Origin: Bacteroidota bacterium
GTDB lineage: Bacteria > Bacteroidota > Bacteroidia > Chitinophagales > Chitinophagaceae
Length of the DNA stretch: 64,000 bases
Assembly (NCBI GenBank): GCA_023386235.1
Contig: JAEWKC010000047.1
Location: 1-64,000 of the forward strand
Direction: 5' to 3'
Shown piece by piece: positions 1-8,175 of the stretch. The first letter of the stretch is position 1; the number at the start of each line of letters is the position of its first letter. A program made the position numbers and the translations under genes. The notes under the pieces were generated by a model. The model was not told the DNA's origin, searched no databases, and saw only the letters and a list, made by a program, of their open reading frames with translations.

Positions 1-28
1 AGACGACGGGCAAGATAAAATTTGGTCA

Positions 29-121
29 AGCGCCACCGTTGACACGCTTTGGGAGAAAGACTCGGGAGTTTGGCTTATAAAGCCAAACGAAGAGGCTTGC
101 GAGCGTGGGTTGCGTGTCAAC
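29..121. repeat. 93-bp direct repeat, left copy
   Basis: This 93-bp stretch is identical base for base to 4112-4204. It begins AGCGCCACC and ends GCGTGTCAAC. Near its ends it carries inverted copies of GTTGACACGC (38-47 and 112-121), which extend to 13 bp in this copy (35-47 and 112-124). In its middle is a small hairpin, TTTGGCT-TATA-AGCCAAA. The two copies bracket the metal-transport operon, so recombination between them could excise a 4.08-kb circle. The flanks differ: the right side of this copy runs into an attC-like hairpin. Confidence 0.95.
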
Positions 122-246
122 GGTTTGCGGCTTGGCGTAGTGCGGGCTTTTCAGCACAAAACTTCATACGAAGCCGAAAGTTCAAATTTACGAAAAACTG
201 TCATACGAAGAACGTCCGCCCCCATTACGCCAAACCGCTGTTAGCA
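112..246 (+). other. attC-like imperfect hairpin / possible cassette recombination site
   Basis: An imperfect inverted repeat has arms at 127-139 (GCGGCTTGGCGTA) and 226-238 (TACGCCAAACCGC), 12 of 13 bases complementary. It is bounded by TGTCAAC (115-121) on the left and GTTAGCA (240-246) on the right. These resemble, but do not exactly match, the integron attC core sites RYYYAAC and GTTRRRY. The span of about 132 bp is within attC size range. Inside it TCATACGAAG occurs twice (164-173 and 201-210). No integrase gene is in the window, so assignment as a true attC is inference. Confidence 0.4.
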
Positions 247-458
247 GCTGGCGTTCTGTCCACCGTCTTAGTAAACCATTGTCTGTATGTCGTCCAAGTG
301 TCGGGTTGTGCGTTCGGGTATTTTTTCTTTTTCAGAAGGGCAGGAAAATTTTTTTATTCAATTTTTTTTAGGGAAACAAGCACACTCTTTTTGCAGCTTT
401 GGTTTGCGTGTCGGCTTGTAGCGGCTGCAAAATGTGTGTGCTTGTGTGCGTTGGCTTT
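247..458. other. G/T-rich non-coding segment downstream of the metal operon
   Basis: Open frames here have no recognisable protein character. The segment is rich in T and G on the plus strand (for example tracts of T at 330-370) and resembles in composition the leader at 3835-4111 on the other side of the operon. I see no clear terminator hairpin or RNA gene. Confidence 0.5.
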
Positions 459-1253
459 TTACTTCGCTAATTGTAATATTCTGTATGCTCCTCTTGCAAC
501 AATTATAAAAACGATTGCTCCAATAATCAAGTCGGGATAACCTGAATTAAGCCAATTAACCAAAAGTCCGGCTGTGATTACTCCCGAATTAATAATTACG
601 TCATTGGAAGTGAAAATCATACTTGCTTGCATATGAGCCTCTTTGCTCTTACCTTTTTGTAATAAGTAAAGACAAATCACATTAGCGATAAGAGCCAAAA
701 CAGAAACGATAATCATTGTTTGAAAATCAGGCATTTTCTCAACTCCTATAAATCGTCTGACTACTTCTACAAAACCAATTACAGCAAGAAGTATTTGAAA
801 ATATCCTGCAAATTTTGCGATATTGTTTTTTCTCGTTATTGTTCCACCTACCGCAAATAATGCCAATCCGTAAACAATACTGTCTGCGAGCATATCTAAA
901 CTGTCTGCCACCAATCCCATTGAGTTGGAAAAAATCCCAAACAGCATTTCCAATCCGAAAAACAGAAAATTGATAACAAGAACCGTCCACAACAATTTCC
1001 GTTGTTTATTGCTTGTGTCGGTTTCAATTTCTACTTTGCTTTCTTCCGTTGAAACCAAAGAAGTATCAAGGTTTAGCGTATTTAAAGCCAAGTGTATCGG
1101 CTCTGGTTTTCCGTTATGATGAACTGCTAATTTTCTGTTTGGAATGTCAAACTCCAATGATTTTATTTCATCAAACTTTTGCAGTTTCATCCGTATTAAT
1201 TGCTCCTCGCTTGGGCAATCCATTTTTGTAATGTTAAATATTGTCTTTTGCAT
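459..1253 (-). CDS. Cation transporter: HMA-like N-terminus fused to CDF-type membrane domain
   Basis: The 264-residue protein probably exports or moves a divalent metal across the inner membrane. Residues 1-65 resemble a heavy-metal-associated domain, but carry MDCPSEE in place of a CxxC site. After a polar linker there are about six hydrophobic segments (roughly 88-258). The second holds DSLDMLAD, equivalent to the metal-binding acidic motif of cation diffusion facilitators, and the fifth holds SNDVIIN. The cytoplasmic C-terminal CDF domain is lacking, so this is a short form. It starts 5 bp after the stop of the TonB receptor and is the last gene of the operon. Metal specificity cannot be read from sequence. 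Confidence 0.8.
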   Translation of the reverse strand: MQKTIFNITKMDCPSEEQLIRMKLQKFDEIKSLEFDIPNRKLAVHHNGKPEPIHLALNTLNLDTSLVSTEESKVEIETDTSNKQRKLLWTVLVINFLFFGLEMLFGIFSNSMGLVADSLDMLADSIVYGLALFAVGGTITRKNNIAKFAGYFQILLAVIGFVEVVRRFIGVEKMPDFQTMIIVSVLALIANVICLYLLQKGKSKEAHMQASMIFTSNDVIINSGVITAGLLVNWLNSGYPDLIIGAIVFIIVARGAYRILQLAK

Positions 1254-1258
1254 AATTG

Positions 1259-3427
1259 CTACAATTTTAGTTTGATACCACCATTAATTAAAAATCCGTC
1301 AAGAGGTGCGTAAATGTCCCTGAAAACAGGATTAGTTAGTGTGCCTGTATAAATAGTGTCAAATCGGGTTTGCCTTGCGTCAAGGAAATTTTCAAAGTTG
1401 ATGTAAACCGAAAATTTCTCCCATAGCTTTTCAACCATAAAACCACAAAGCACATATTGTTTTCCTGTTGCACCGTCACTCAATTTTTGAGGACTGAAAT
1501 AATACGCTTCCAAACCTACTTTCCATTTGTCCTCTACTTCATACATTAAAACTGAATTTATCCTGTGCTTTGGCGTAAGCGGTGTATTTGTCAAAATTCC
1601 GTTTTGATGCAAGCGGGTATCGGTGAATGTATAACCCAAAAACAATTTAAAATCATCATAGCCGATTTTGATATTGGTTTCCGTTCCTCTTGTATCAATG
1701 TGTCCTGCCGAATTGATAAATTGGTATAATCCGCCCGTTTGATATTCAAGCAACAAAGGGTTATTCAAATAGGTGTAAAAGAAAAGTTGGTTGATACTGA
1801 ACGTTACTTTTTCGCCAAATACGGTGCGATAATTAAAATCAACATTTCCTCCGTAACTGCGTTCCAATTTGTTGATGTTTTTATCAATGGGCATTACATT
1901 TTGGTATTGTATGCGTTCGCTTTCCTCTGTAAATATGGTTGGTGTTTTATAGCCAAAGCCACCGCCAAGCCGTGAAGAAAATTTGTCTGTTATTTTGAAT
2001 AATGCTGAAACTCTTGGCAGCAAAGCAATACCATAATCAATAACATAGTCGGCTCTGAAACCTGTTTCAAGATTGAGCCATTTGGTTGCTTTCCACGAAT
2101 TTTGAGCAAATGCACCAAAAGTAATTTGGTTGTAATTTCTCAACGGAAAAGTATCTAACTGCTTTTCCTGAAAATTATCCGACCAAAGATTTGCACCTGC
2201 AACCCATTCAGTTTTTTCTTTTATGTGAGTATAACTTGCTTCGCTGAAAGATGCTGTTTGTTTGCCCTCAAAGCTATAATTCGGAATATTGATTATCCTG
2301 TTAAAGTAACTCACGCTGTTTTTAAAATTGAAAAAACTTTTGTCGTTAAACTTATGGTCAAAAGATAATTGCGTGGAATAGCGTTGTGTTTTGTTTTCTT
2401 CAAAATAACTGTGGATGGTGTCGCCTTTTCCTTGTATAAAATGTATGTCGCCACCGATACGGTTTTCAATAGCTGTGTTTATTCCAACATTCAGTTTTGT
2501 TTTATCGCTGAAATAAACAAACAACTTGGGATTGAAAACATACCTGTCAAATTTTGGAATAGCTGAAAAATCACCCGATGGGGTATAAGCCCAATTGCGG
2601 TTATGTGCGGCAAAAATAGTTGTCCCGATTTTGTTAAATCGCTGTCCGTAAAAACCGTTAATGTCAAAACCTCTGCCCGAACTTCCGTTTAAATGAAAAC
2701 GTAATTCTTTTTCATCTGTCGGTGTTTTGGAAATAAGGTTTACCAATCCTGCTATTGCTCCGCCTCCGTAAAGTGTAGATGAAGAACCTTTAATAATTTC
2801 TACTTGCTTTAAGTCAAGCGGTGGCGTTTGCAAAAGTCCTAAACCGCTTGCTGCTCCTGCATATAGCGGAAATCCGTCTTTAAGAATTTGTGTATATCGT
2901 CCGTCAAGCCCCTGAATACGAATGGAAGCATTGGCAGATGTTGCGGAAGTTTGTTGCGTTTGTATGCCTGTGCTTTCGCTCAAAAGCATACGAATATCAC
3001 CTGCTTTCATATTCGCTTTTTCCTCTAATTCTTCCCTTGCAATAAATTCAATTCTTGTCGGAATGTCCTTTATGGTTCTGGAACTTCGGGTAGATGAAAT
3101 CACAAACTCGTCTAACTCGTCTGTTTCTGATTGCAGAAAAATTTCAATCGGGTCTGATGTAGCTAAAGGAAATTCAAACGTGTCTTTTCGTATTTCATAA
3201 CCGATATAACGAAATTCAATTATTTGCTTTCCGTTCGGAATGTTGATTAAAGTTATTAACCCGTCAATGTCTGCGGTTGCTCCTGTTGTTCCCGATAAAA
3301 TAGCTGTCGCACCGATTAACGGTTCTTTTGTTTCGCTGTCTTTTATGACCGCTTTAAATGTATTCTGTCCGAAAACTGTATGTATGTTGAATGCTACCAT
3401 TAGTAGCAAAATGATTTTAAACTTCAT
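1259..3427 (-). CDS. TonB-dependent outer-membrane receptor of the metal module
   Basis: The 722-residue protein is an outer-membrane active transporter. It has a signal peptide (about 1-20, ending VFG-QN), a carboxypeptidase-D-regulatory-like domain (about 21-110), a plug domain (about 118-235, with IRIQGLDGR and the GGGAIAGLVNLI segment) and a 22-strand-type beta barrel to the C-terminus. It is a siderophore/metal-type receptor, not a SusC: it lacks the VVVVGYG signature and has no SusD partner. It lies between a Cys-rich exported protein and a CDF transporter, which suggests a metal or metal-chelate as substrate. Both neighbours are on the same strand and close. Confidence 0.85.
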   Translation of the reverse strand: MKFKIILLLMVAFNIHTVFGQNTFKAVIKDSETKEPLIGATAILSGTTGATADIDGLITLINIPNGKQIIEFRYIGYEIRKDTFEFPLATSDPIEIFLQSETDELDEFVISSTRSSRTIKDIPTRIEFIAREELEEKANMKAGDIRMLLSESTGIQTQQTSATSANASIRIQGLDGRYTQILKDGFPLYAGAASGLGLLQTPPLDLKQVEIIKGSSSTLYGGGAIAGLVNLISKTPTDEKELRFHLNGSSGRGFDINGFYGQRFNKIGTTIFAAHNRNWAYTPSGDFSAIPKFDRYVFNPKLFVYFSDKTKLNVGINTAIENRIGGDIHFIQGKGDTIHSYFEENKTQRYSTQLSFDHKFNDKSFFNFKNSVSYFNRIINIPNYSFEGKQTASFSEASYTHIKEKTEWVAGANLWSDNFQEKQLDTFPLRNYNQITFGAFAQNSWKATKWLNLETGFRADYVIDYGIALLPRVSALFKITDKFSSRLGGGFGYKTPTIFTEESERIQYQNVMPIDKNINKLERSYGGNVDFNYRTVFGEKVTFSINQLFFYTYLNNPLLLEYQTGGLYQFINSAGHIDTRGTETNIKIGYDDFKLFLGYTFTDTRLHQNGILTNTPLTPKHRINSVLMYEVEDKWKVGLEAYYFSPQKLSDGATGKQYVLCGFMVEKLWEKFSVYINFENFLDARQTRFDTIYTGTLTNPVFRDIYAPLDGFLINGGIKLKL

Positions 3428-3513
3428 CGCTCAAATGATTATTAATGTTTGAAAAATAAGAATTGGCGGTGCGTAGCACCGCAATTTGTTATTGTGCCAA
3501 AGGCACGGAAACA

Positions 3514-3822
3514 TTAACTAATCTTGGGCGGTTGCCAAATGGAAGAGAAAAAGTCAGACGTTGTATTTTCCTTGTAAATAGAAACTTTTTTGTCTGAATA
3601 AGTGAGGATAGAGTGTATTGAAAAATTTGCTATTGGGAAAGTAAAACCTAAACAGGTATTGCAACTCATAAATGGTGAACAACAATCGCTGCAATCTTTG
3701 TCATTTTTATTGTCTTGTGATTGTTCGGTTGTTTGCTCCTGAAAACATTTGTCCTCCACCAAATTTGGTGCTGCTGTCAGCAACAAAACATAAAGGGCTA
3801 ATATGAAGGAGAAATATTTCAC
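3514..3822 (-). CDS. Small Cys-rich exported protein, possibly DUF6660-like
   Basis: The 102-residue protein has an N-terminal hydrophobic signal (about 1-18) and a cluster of cysteines at 26, 44, 47, 48, 54 and 57. This is the pattern of the small exported proteins found beside heavy-metal efflux and TonB-receptor genes in Bacteroidota. A role as periplasmic metal-binding or sensing protein is inference. Translation starts at a GTG (3820-3822). A perfect -7 box TAACTTTG lies on the minus strand at 3834-3827, so the transcript should begin within a few bases of the start codon. It is the first gene of the three-gene operon. Confidence 0.65.
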   Translation of the reverse strand: MKYFSFILALYVLLLTAAPNLVEDKCFQEQTTEQSQDNKNDKDCSDCCSPFMSCNTCLGFTFPIANFSIHSILTYSDKKVSIYKENTTSDFFSSIWQPPKIS

Positions 3823-3826
3823 GGTG

Positions 3827-3834
3827 CAAAGTTA
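3827..3834 (-). promoter_or_regulatory. -7 box of the metal operon
   Basis: TAACTTTG on the minus strand matches the Bacteroidota sigma-A box TAnnTTTG exactly. It lies 5 bp before the GTG start at 3822, which implies a very short or absent 5' leader. No clear TTG was seen at the -33 position. Confidence 0.5.
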
Positions 3835-4111
3835 ATAAAAGCGTTGGAAAAATTGGCTCTTTTGGTTTTGCATTTTTGTCGGCTTGTGTGTCGGGGCAAA
3901 ACCAAATGTGCCAATGCGGGCTGGCTAAAAATTGAATTAAAAAAATGTGCGGTGGGGAAAATAAAAAATACTGAAGGGTCGGTTTTGTGTGTCCGCTCTC
4001 CTGTTGTCCAACTGTATGTTATAAAAGTCTTGTTCACTTGTCAAATTTTGTAAAGCGTTTTTGTCTGTCCGTTCGTGTCTGTCTGCCGTGTCGGTGTCTT
4101 TTTACGCTTGC
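3835..4111. other. Non-coding leader of the metal module
   Basis: This stretch between the operon promoter and the right 93-bp repeat is rich in G and T on the plus strand. Its open frames (for example 3844-4053) look like low-complexity translation without domain character. I see no RNA gene. Together with 4205-4324, which holds only AT-rich sequence and the palindrome AGGTATATACCT at 4299-4310, it forms a gene-free gap of about 500 bp. Confidence 0.5.
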
Positions 4112-4204
4112 AGCGCCACCGTTGACACGCTTTGGGAGAAAGACTCGGGAGTTTGGCTTATAAAGCCAAACGAAGAGGCTTGCGAGCGTGGGTTGCGTGT
4201 CAAC
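4112..4204. repeat. 93-bp direct repeat, right copy
   Basis: This is a perfect copy of 29-121. Sequence to its right turns at once into AT-rich DNA like the rest of the chromosome, whereas sequence to its left is the G/T-rich leader of the metal operon. This copy is therefore the likely right boundary of the inserted module. The inverted repeat at its ends is 10 bp long here. Confidence 0.95.
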
Positions 4205-4324
4205 ACCCAAATTTACGCAACTTTTTATTATAAGTTATTTTGTTTAAATATTGGCTAATATATTACTTTGTATTTCAATTACGTTTATTATATCTACTAG
4301 GTATATACCTTTTAATTTTTCCCC

Positions 4325-4972
4325 TTAGTTAAAGTCGGCTATATACCTGACAGTGTCTGCCGGGCCGGTGGAGTGCCTGGCAATTATTTTTGTAGAGTCT
4401 GTAATGGTGTATACATGATGTTTGTTTTTTTCAAACCATATGGTACTGTCTATTACATACTCTTTGTTGTGGTGAAAAAAGGAAGTGCCAAACAGGTATT
4501 GATCGGTAATGGTATGCGTTACGTAAAACGTATCGCTTGTTTTTTGTGGCAAATACTCGTCTCTGAAAAGCGTGCCTGTTTTATAATTATCTATGTAGGT
4601 AAGCATATCAAGTGCCACAGCAGACGCATTCTCTATTTGATAGCTCATATAGCCCGGCATTACTTTTATCGGCTGGCTATGCGTATGGTCATCGGCTTTC
4701 AGGCTTATTTTATATGTTCCTCCTCTGGAGTAGGCATGAGAGGTCTCATATTTTCCCGATATTTTTTTTCCGTCGCCAAAATCAAAAGTATAATTGGTGT
4801 TTGTGCCCGCCGTGTCTTTTGCAGATACCACAAAACTTTCGTTTACATACACCACAGATTTATTTAAAATAAACTCTGCGGTAGAAGCTTTGGGTATTGG
4901 CTCCGGCTCCGGAATGTCTATTTTACTACAGGAAAAAGTAATAATACATACAAGAAAAAAAATCTTCTTCAT
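4325..4972 (-). CDS. PKD-domain lipoprotein
   Basis: The 215-residue protein has a lipoprotein signal with its lipobox cysteine at residue 15 (TFSC-SK), then a proline/glutamate spacer. A PKD-like beta-sandwich follows at about 35-110, including FDFGDGKK and the GGTYKISLKA strand typical of PKD folds. The remaining about 100 residues are beta-rich and unassigned. It probably faces the periplasm or cell surface and may bind protein or glycan. It is the first gene to the right of the repeat-bounded module and reads toward it. No enzymatic motif is visible. Confidence 0.7.
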   Translation of the reverse strand: MKKIFFLVCIITFSCSKIDIPEPEPIPKASTAEFILNKSVVYVNESFVVSAKDTAGTNTNYTFDFGDGKKISGKYETSHAYSRGGTYKISLKADDHTHSQPIKVMPGYMSYQIENASAVALDMLTYIDNYKTGTLFRDEYLPQKTSDTFYVTHTITDQYLFGTSFFHHNKEYVIDSTIWFEKNKHHVYTITDSTKIIARHSTGPADTVRYIADFN

Positions 4973-5045
4973 GTGGATATTTTTGATTTTACTGTAAGGC
5001 TGTTATTAATCTCACTTGAGGCGAGATGGAATTTGCCAGAAAATA

Positions 5046-6692
5046 TTATCCTTCAAAAGTACTATAGAAGTAAGGCGTTTTAGCTTCAAATTCAGCGGCG
5101 CAGGTATCTACCATTTTATATACGCGCTTAATGCCCAATTCTGTTCTTTTGTTATACACTTCGTCTTCCGTACATTCTTTCTGTAATATTTTTGAAATTT
5201 GCACATCGCTGAAACCGTGGCGTTTGGCTCGTTTCAGCAATTCGGCAGGCAGATTGTCAAGTGAGTATTCGCCCAGGTTCTTTTCTATATCGCAAATGAG
5301 GGCAATCTGGTTAATGAACCATCTGTCAATCCGTGTGGCTTCCACAATGGTTTTCTTTCTTACGCCTTTCATCAAAGCTTCTTTTATACGGAAAATTCTA
5401 TCCCACTTAGGTATTTTGATGTATTCAATAATTTCGTCTACATTCATCACGTTCTTCCCGTAGGTGCCCAATCCCAGCGCGTCATTCTCCAGGCTTTGAC
5501 AGGCTTTTTGAATAGCTTCCGTAAAGCTTCTGCCTATAGACATTACTTCCCCCACCGATTTCATTTGTAATCCTAATGTATCGTCGGCGCCTTTAAATTT
5601 ATCAAAATTCCAGCGCGGTATTTTTACGATTACATAATCCAGCGCAGGTTCAAAGTAGGCGGAAGTTGTTTTTGTGATCTGATTTTTCAGCTCATCCAAC
5701 CGATAACCGATAGCCAGCTTGGCGGCAATTTTTGCAATAGGGTAGCCGGTAGCTTTTGAAGCCAGCGCCGAGCTGCGGCTTACGCGCGGATTAATTTCGA
5801 TGGCAATGATTTCTTCTGTTTCGGGGTTTAGTGAAAACTGTACATTACATCCCCCGGCAAAATTGCCCAGTTCGCGCATCATACGTATGGCTGTATCGCG
5901 CATCAGCTGAAATGCCGTATCGCTCAGCGTCATGGCCGGCGCTACCGTTATGCTGTCTCCGGTATGAATGCCCATCGGGTCAAAATTTTCTACCGTACAT
6001 ATAATCACTACATTGTCGGCAGAGTCTCTTAGAAGTTCCAGCTCAAATTCTTTCCAGCCAAGCACGGCTTTTTCTACCAAAACCTCGTGAATAGGCGAGG
6101 CGTTTAAGCCCCTGTTCAGCGCGTTGTCCAACTCATCTTTAGAGTGTACGAAACCACCGCCGGTGCCGCCTAAGGTGAAAGAGGGGCGTATCACTAAAGG
6201 AAACCCGATTTCTTGCGCAAACTCTTTTCCTTCTAAATAACTGTTGGCGGTTTTAGCCGGCGCTACCGGTACACCCATTTTTATCATCCATTGACGAAAT
6301 TTTTCTCTGTCTTCCGCTTTGTCAATCGCTTTTATGTCTACGCCAATTAATCGCACACCAAATTTTTCCCAGATGCCTAATTCTTCCACTTCCTTACAGA
6401 GGTTAAGCGCTGTTTGCCCGCCCATGGTAGGCAGTACCGCGTCTATCTGCTGTTCTTCCAGGATTTGCTCAATGCTTTCAACGGTCAATGGCAGCAGGTA
6501 TACATGATCGGCCATCATAGGATCTGTCATGATGGTAGCGGGATTGCTGTTGATAAGCGTAACTTTTATTCCCTCTTCTCTAAGACTTCTGGCGGCCTGG
6601 GAACCGGAATAATCAAATTCACAAGCCTGACCAATTACAATTGGCCCGGAACCGATGATTAAAACAGATTGAATGGAAGTGTCTCTTGGCAT
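5046..6692 (-). CDS. carB: Carbamoyl-phosphate synthase large subunit, N-terminal half only
   Basis: The 548-residue protein (ATG at 6690-6692) covers the first ATP-grasp unit of CarB, which makes carboxyphosphate/carbamate for arginine and pyrimidine synthesis, plus the oligomerisation domain. Visible motifs are GSGPIVIGQACEFDYSG at the start, RPSFTLGGTGGG, and EINPRVSRSSALASKATGYP. Usual CarB is about 940-1070 residues with a second ATP-grasp copy. Here the reading frame stops right after PYFYSTFEG, the normal junction between halves, and neither neighbour encodes the rest. Either the enzyme is naturally split with the second half elsewhere, or this is a truncated copy. An in-frame TTG at 6714-6716 overlaps the promoter box and is rejected as the start. 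Confidence 0.85.
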   Translation of the reverse strand: MPRDTSIQSVLIIGSGPIVIGQACEFDYSGSQAARSLREEGIKVTLINSNPATIMTDPMMADHVYLLPLTVESIEQILEEQQIDAVLPTMGGQTALNLCKEVEELGIWEKFGVRLIGVDIKAIDKAEDREKFRQWMIKMGVPVAPAKTANSYLEGKEFAQEIGFPLVIRPSFTLGGTGGGFVHSKDELDNALNRGLNASPIHEVLVEKAVLGWKEFELELLRDSADNVVIICTVENFDPMGIHTGDSITVAPAMTLSDTAFQLMRDTAIRMMRELGNFAGGCNVQFSLNPETEEIIAIEINPRVSRSSALASKATGYPIAKIAAKLAIGYRLDELKNQITKTTSAYFEPALDYVIVKIPRWNFDKFKGADDTLGLQMKSVGEVMSIGRSFTEAIQKACQSLENDALGLGTYGKNVMNVDEIIEYIKIPKWDRIFRIKEALMKGVRKKTIVEATRIDRWFINQIALICDIEKNLGEYSLDNLPAELLKRAKRHGFSDVQISKILQKECTEDEVYNKRTELGIKRVYKMVDTCAAEFEAKTPYFYSTFEG

Positions 6693-6712
6693 AGTATTGT
6701 TTAATAAATTGC

Positions 6713-6720
6713 GCAAATAT
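6713..6720 (-). promoter_or_regulatory. -7 box upstream of the carB half
   Basis: TATATTTG on the minus strand, about 20 nt before the ATG at 6692, matches TAnnTTTG. Its terminal TTG is the alternative start codon of the longer reading frame, which argues for the ATG start. No clear -33 TTG was found. Confidence 0.5.
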
Positions 6721-6836
6721 ACTTTAAATGAAAGAAAGATACAGTAAATAATTAGAATTTTATAAACGACGTGTTTTTAAAAAATTATATTGGCTATAAA
6801 GTGCAGTTCAGATTTATGAGGAACAACACTTTATGG

Positions 6837-6844
6837 TATATTTG
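6837..6844 (+). promoter_or_regulatory. -7 box of the acyltransferase gene
   Basis: TATATTTG matches the Bacteroidota -7 box and lies about 52 nt before the chosen ATG at 6896. A convincing -33 TTG is not visible. Confidence 0.45.
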
Positions 6845-6895
6845 ACGCGAATTTTTTTTCAAATTAACACATATATTCATAACGAATCAACATTC

Positions 6896-8044
6896 ATGTC
6901 CAACAACAACATCTCTTCAGCGGCCTTTGCAGATACAAAGCCCCATTACAAAATATTAGACGGATTACGTGGTGTAGCGGCACTTATGGTAATATGGTAT
7001 CATGTTTTTGAAGCTTTTGCCACAAGCCCTGTTGATCAACGATTCAATCACGGCTACCTGGCTGTGGACTTCTTCTTTATACTGTCCGGTTTCGTTATTG
7101 GTTATGCTTACGACGACAGATGGGGAAGAATGAGTGTTAAAGACTTTTTTAAACGCAGATTAATACGCCTGCATCCCATGATTGTGATAGGAACCGTTTT
7201 GGGCGTTATTACATTTCTTATACAGGGCAGCGAGCAGTGGAATGGTACCAAGGTTTCGCTTTCTATGGTAATGCTGGCGATGCTCCTGCACATGTTCCTG
7301 ATTCCGGCCGCGCCGGGTTCGGGCGCCGAAGTGCGTGGAAACGGCGAGATGTATCCATTGAACGGGCCGGCCTGGTCTTTATTCTTTGAATATATTGGAA
7401 ATATCCTGTACGCTTTGTTCTTGCGTAAGCTATCTACAACCGCGCTTACGATAGTAGTGACGCTGGCAGGACTCGGATTGGCTACCTTTGCTATATTTAA
7501 TTATTCGGGTTATGGACACTTGGGTGTGGGCTGGTCAATGCTGGATTATAACCTGATTGGAGGTTTCCTGCGTTTGCTCTTTGCCTTTTCTGTGGGATTG
7601 TTGATGTCACGTATTTTTCAACCCGTTCGTATTAAAGGTGCTTTCTGGATATGTAGCCTGGCAATTATTGTCTTGCTTTCCATACCCTACATTGGGAATG
7701 GTGAAGCTCCCTGGATGAATGGTCTTTATGACGCTGTTTGTACCATTGTTATATTTCCTATACTGGTTTACCTCGGGGCTTCGGGAAAAACGCCGGATAA
7801 AATGACCAGCCGCATGTGTAAGTTTTTTGGAGATATATCGTACCCACTCTATATTGTTCATTATCCTTTTATGTACCTTTTTTATTCCTGGGTATGGAAA
7901 AATGAGCTCACATTTGCTAAAGCCTGGCCCATCGCTCTGTTATTATTCTTTGGGAATATTCTGTTAGCGTATACTTGTTTGAAGCTATTTGATGAACCTG
8001 TGCGCAAGTATCTGACCAAGCGATTTATAGCTACATCAAAATAA
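6896..8044 (+). CDS. Acyltransferase-3 family membrane protein (OafA/OpgC-like)
   Basis: The 382-residue multi-pass inner-membrane protein transfers acyl groups, typically acetyl, to extracytoplasmic carbohydrate. It begins with the family hallmark LDGLRGVAALMVIWYH, which holds the catalytic histidine, followed by FFILSGFVIGYAY and about ten hydrophobic segments. I chose the ATG at 6896 because the hallmark then sits about 20 residues in, as is normal, and because the -7 box at 6837-6844 would otherwise lie inside the gene. It stands alone between carB and the SDR gene. Its substrate is unknown. Confidence 0.85.
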   Translation: MSNNNISSAAFADTKPHYKILDGLRGVAALMVIWYHVFEAFATSPVDQRFNHGYLAVDFFFILSGFVIGYAYDDRWGRMSVKDFFKRRLIRLHPMIVIGTVLGVITFLIQGSEQWNGTKVSLSMVMLAMLLHMFLIPAAPGSGAEVRGNGEMYPLNGPAWSLFFEYIGNILYALFLRKLSTTALTIVVTLAGLGLATFAIFNYSGYGHLGVGWSMLDYNLIGGFLRLLFAFSVGLLMSRIFQPVRIKGAFWICSLAIIVLLSIPYIGNGEAPWMNGLYDAVCTIVIFPILVYLGASGKTPDKMTSRMCKFFGDISYPLYIVHYPFMYLFYSWVWKNELTFAKAWPIALLLFFGNILLAYTCLKLFDEPVRKYLTKRFIATSK

Positions 8045-8134
8045 AGGTCATTTATACTTATAGAAACATTCGTTAAATGAAAGTGCAGAGACCAAACAAC
8101 CTTGCAAAAAGCCTGTTTCTTAAGAATTTTGGTT

Positions 8135-8142
8135 TACATTTG
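8135..8142 (+). promoter_or_regulatory. -7 box of the SDR-VOC operon
   Basis: TACATTTG matches TAnnTTTG and sits 33 bp before the ATG at 8176. Confidence 0.45.
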
Positions 8143-8175
8143 TTGCCAACTCAATAGGCGACTGGCATATTTTAC

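Noticed and set aside
49..540. 163-residue open frame on the plus strand
   Set aside because: It runs through the repeat, the hairpin and low-complexity G/T-rich DNA, overlaps the cation transporter gene antisense, and has no protein-like pattern.
3844..4258. Short plus-strand frames between the metal operon and the PKD lipoprotein
   Set aside because: Their translation follows repeat and G/T-rich sequence only, with no ribosome-binding context or homology.
4299..4310. AGGTATATACCT palindrome as regulator site or terminator
   Set aside because: It is short, AT-rich and lies at the 3' side of the PKD lipoprotein gene without a clear T run or a second copy.
6693..6716. Upstream TTG start for the carB half
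   Set aside because: The TTG is part of the TATATTTG promoter box, and the family N-terminus begins at the ATG at 6692.
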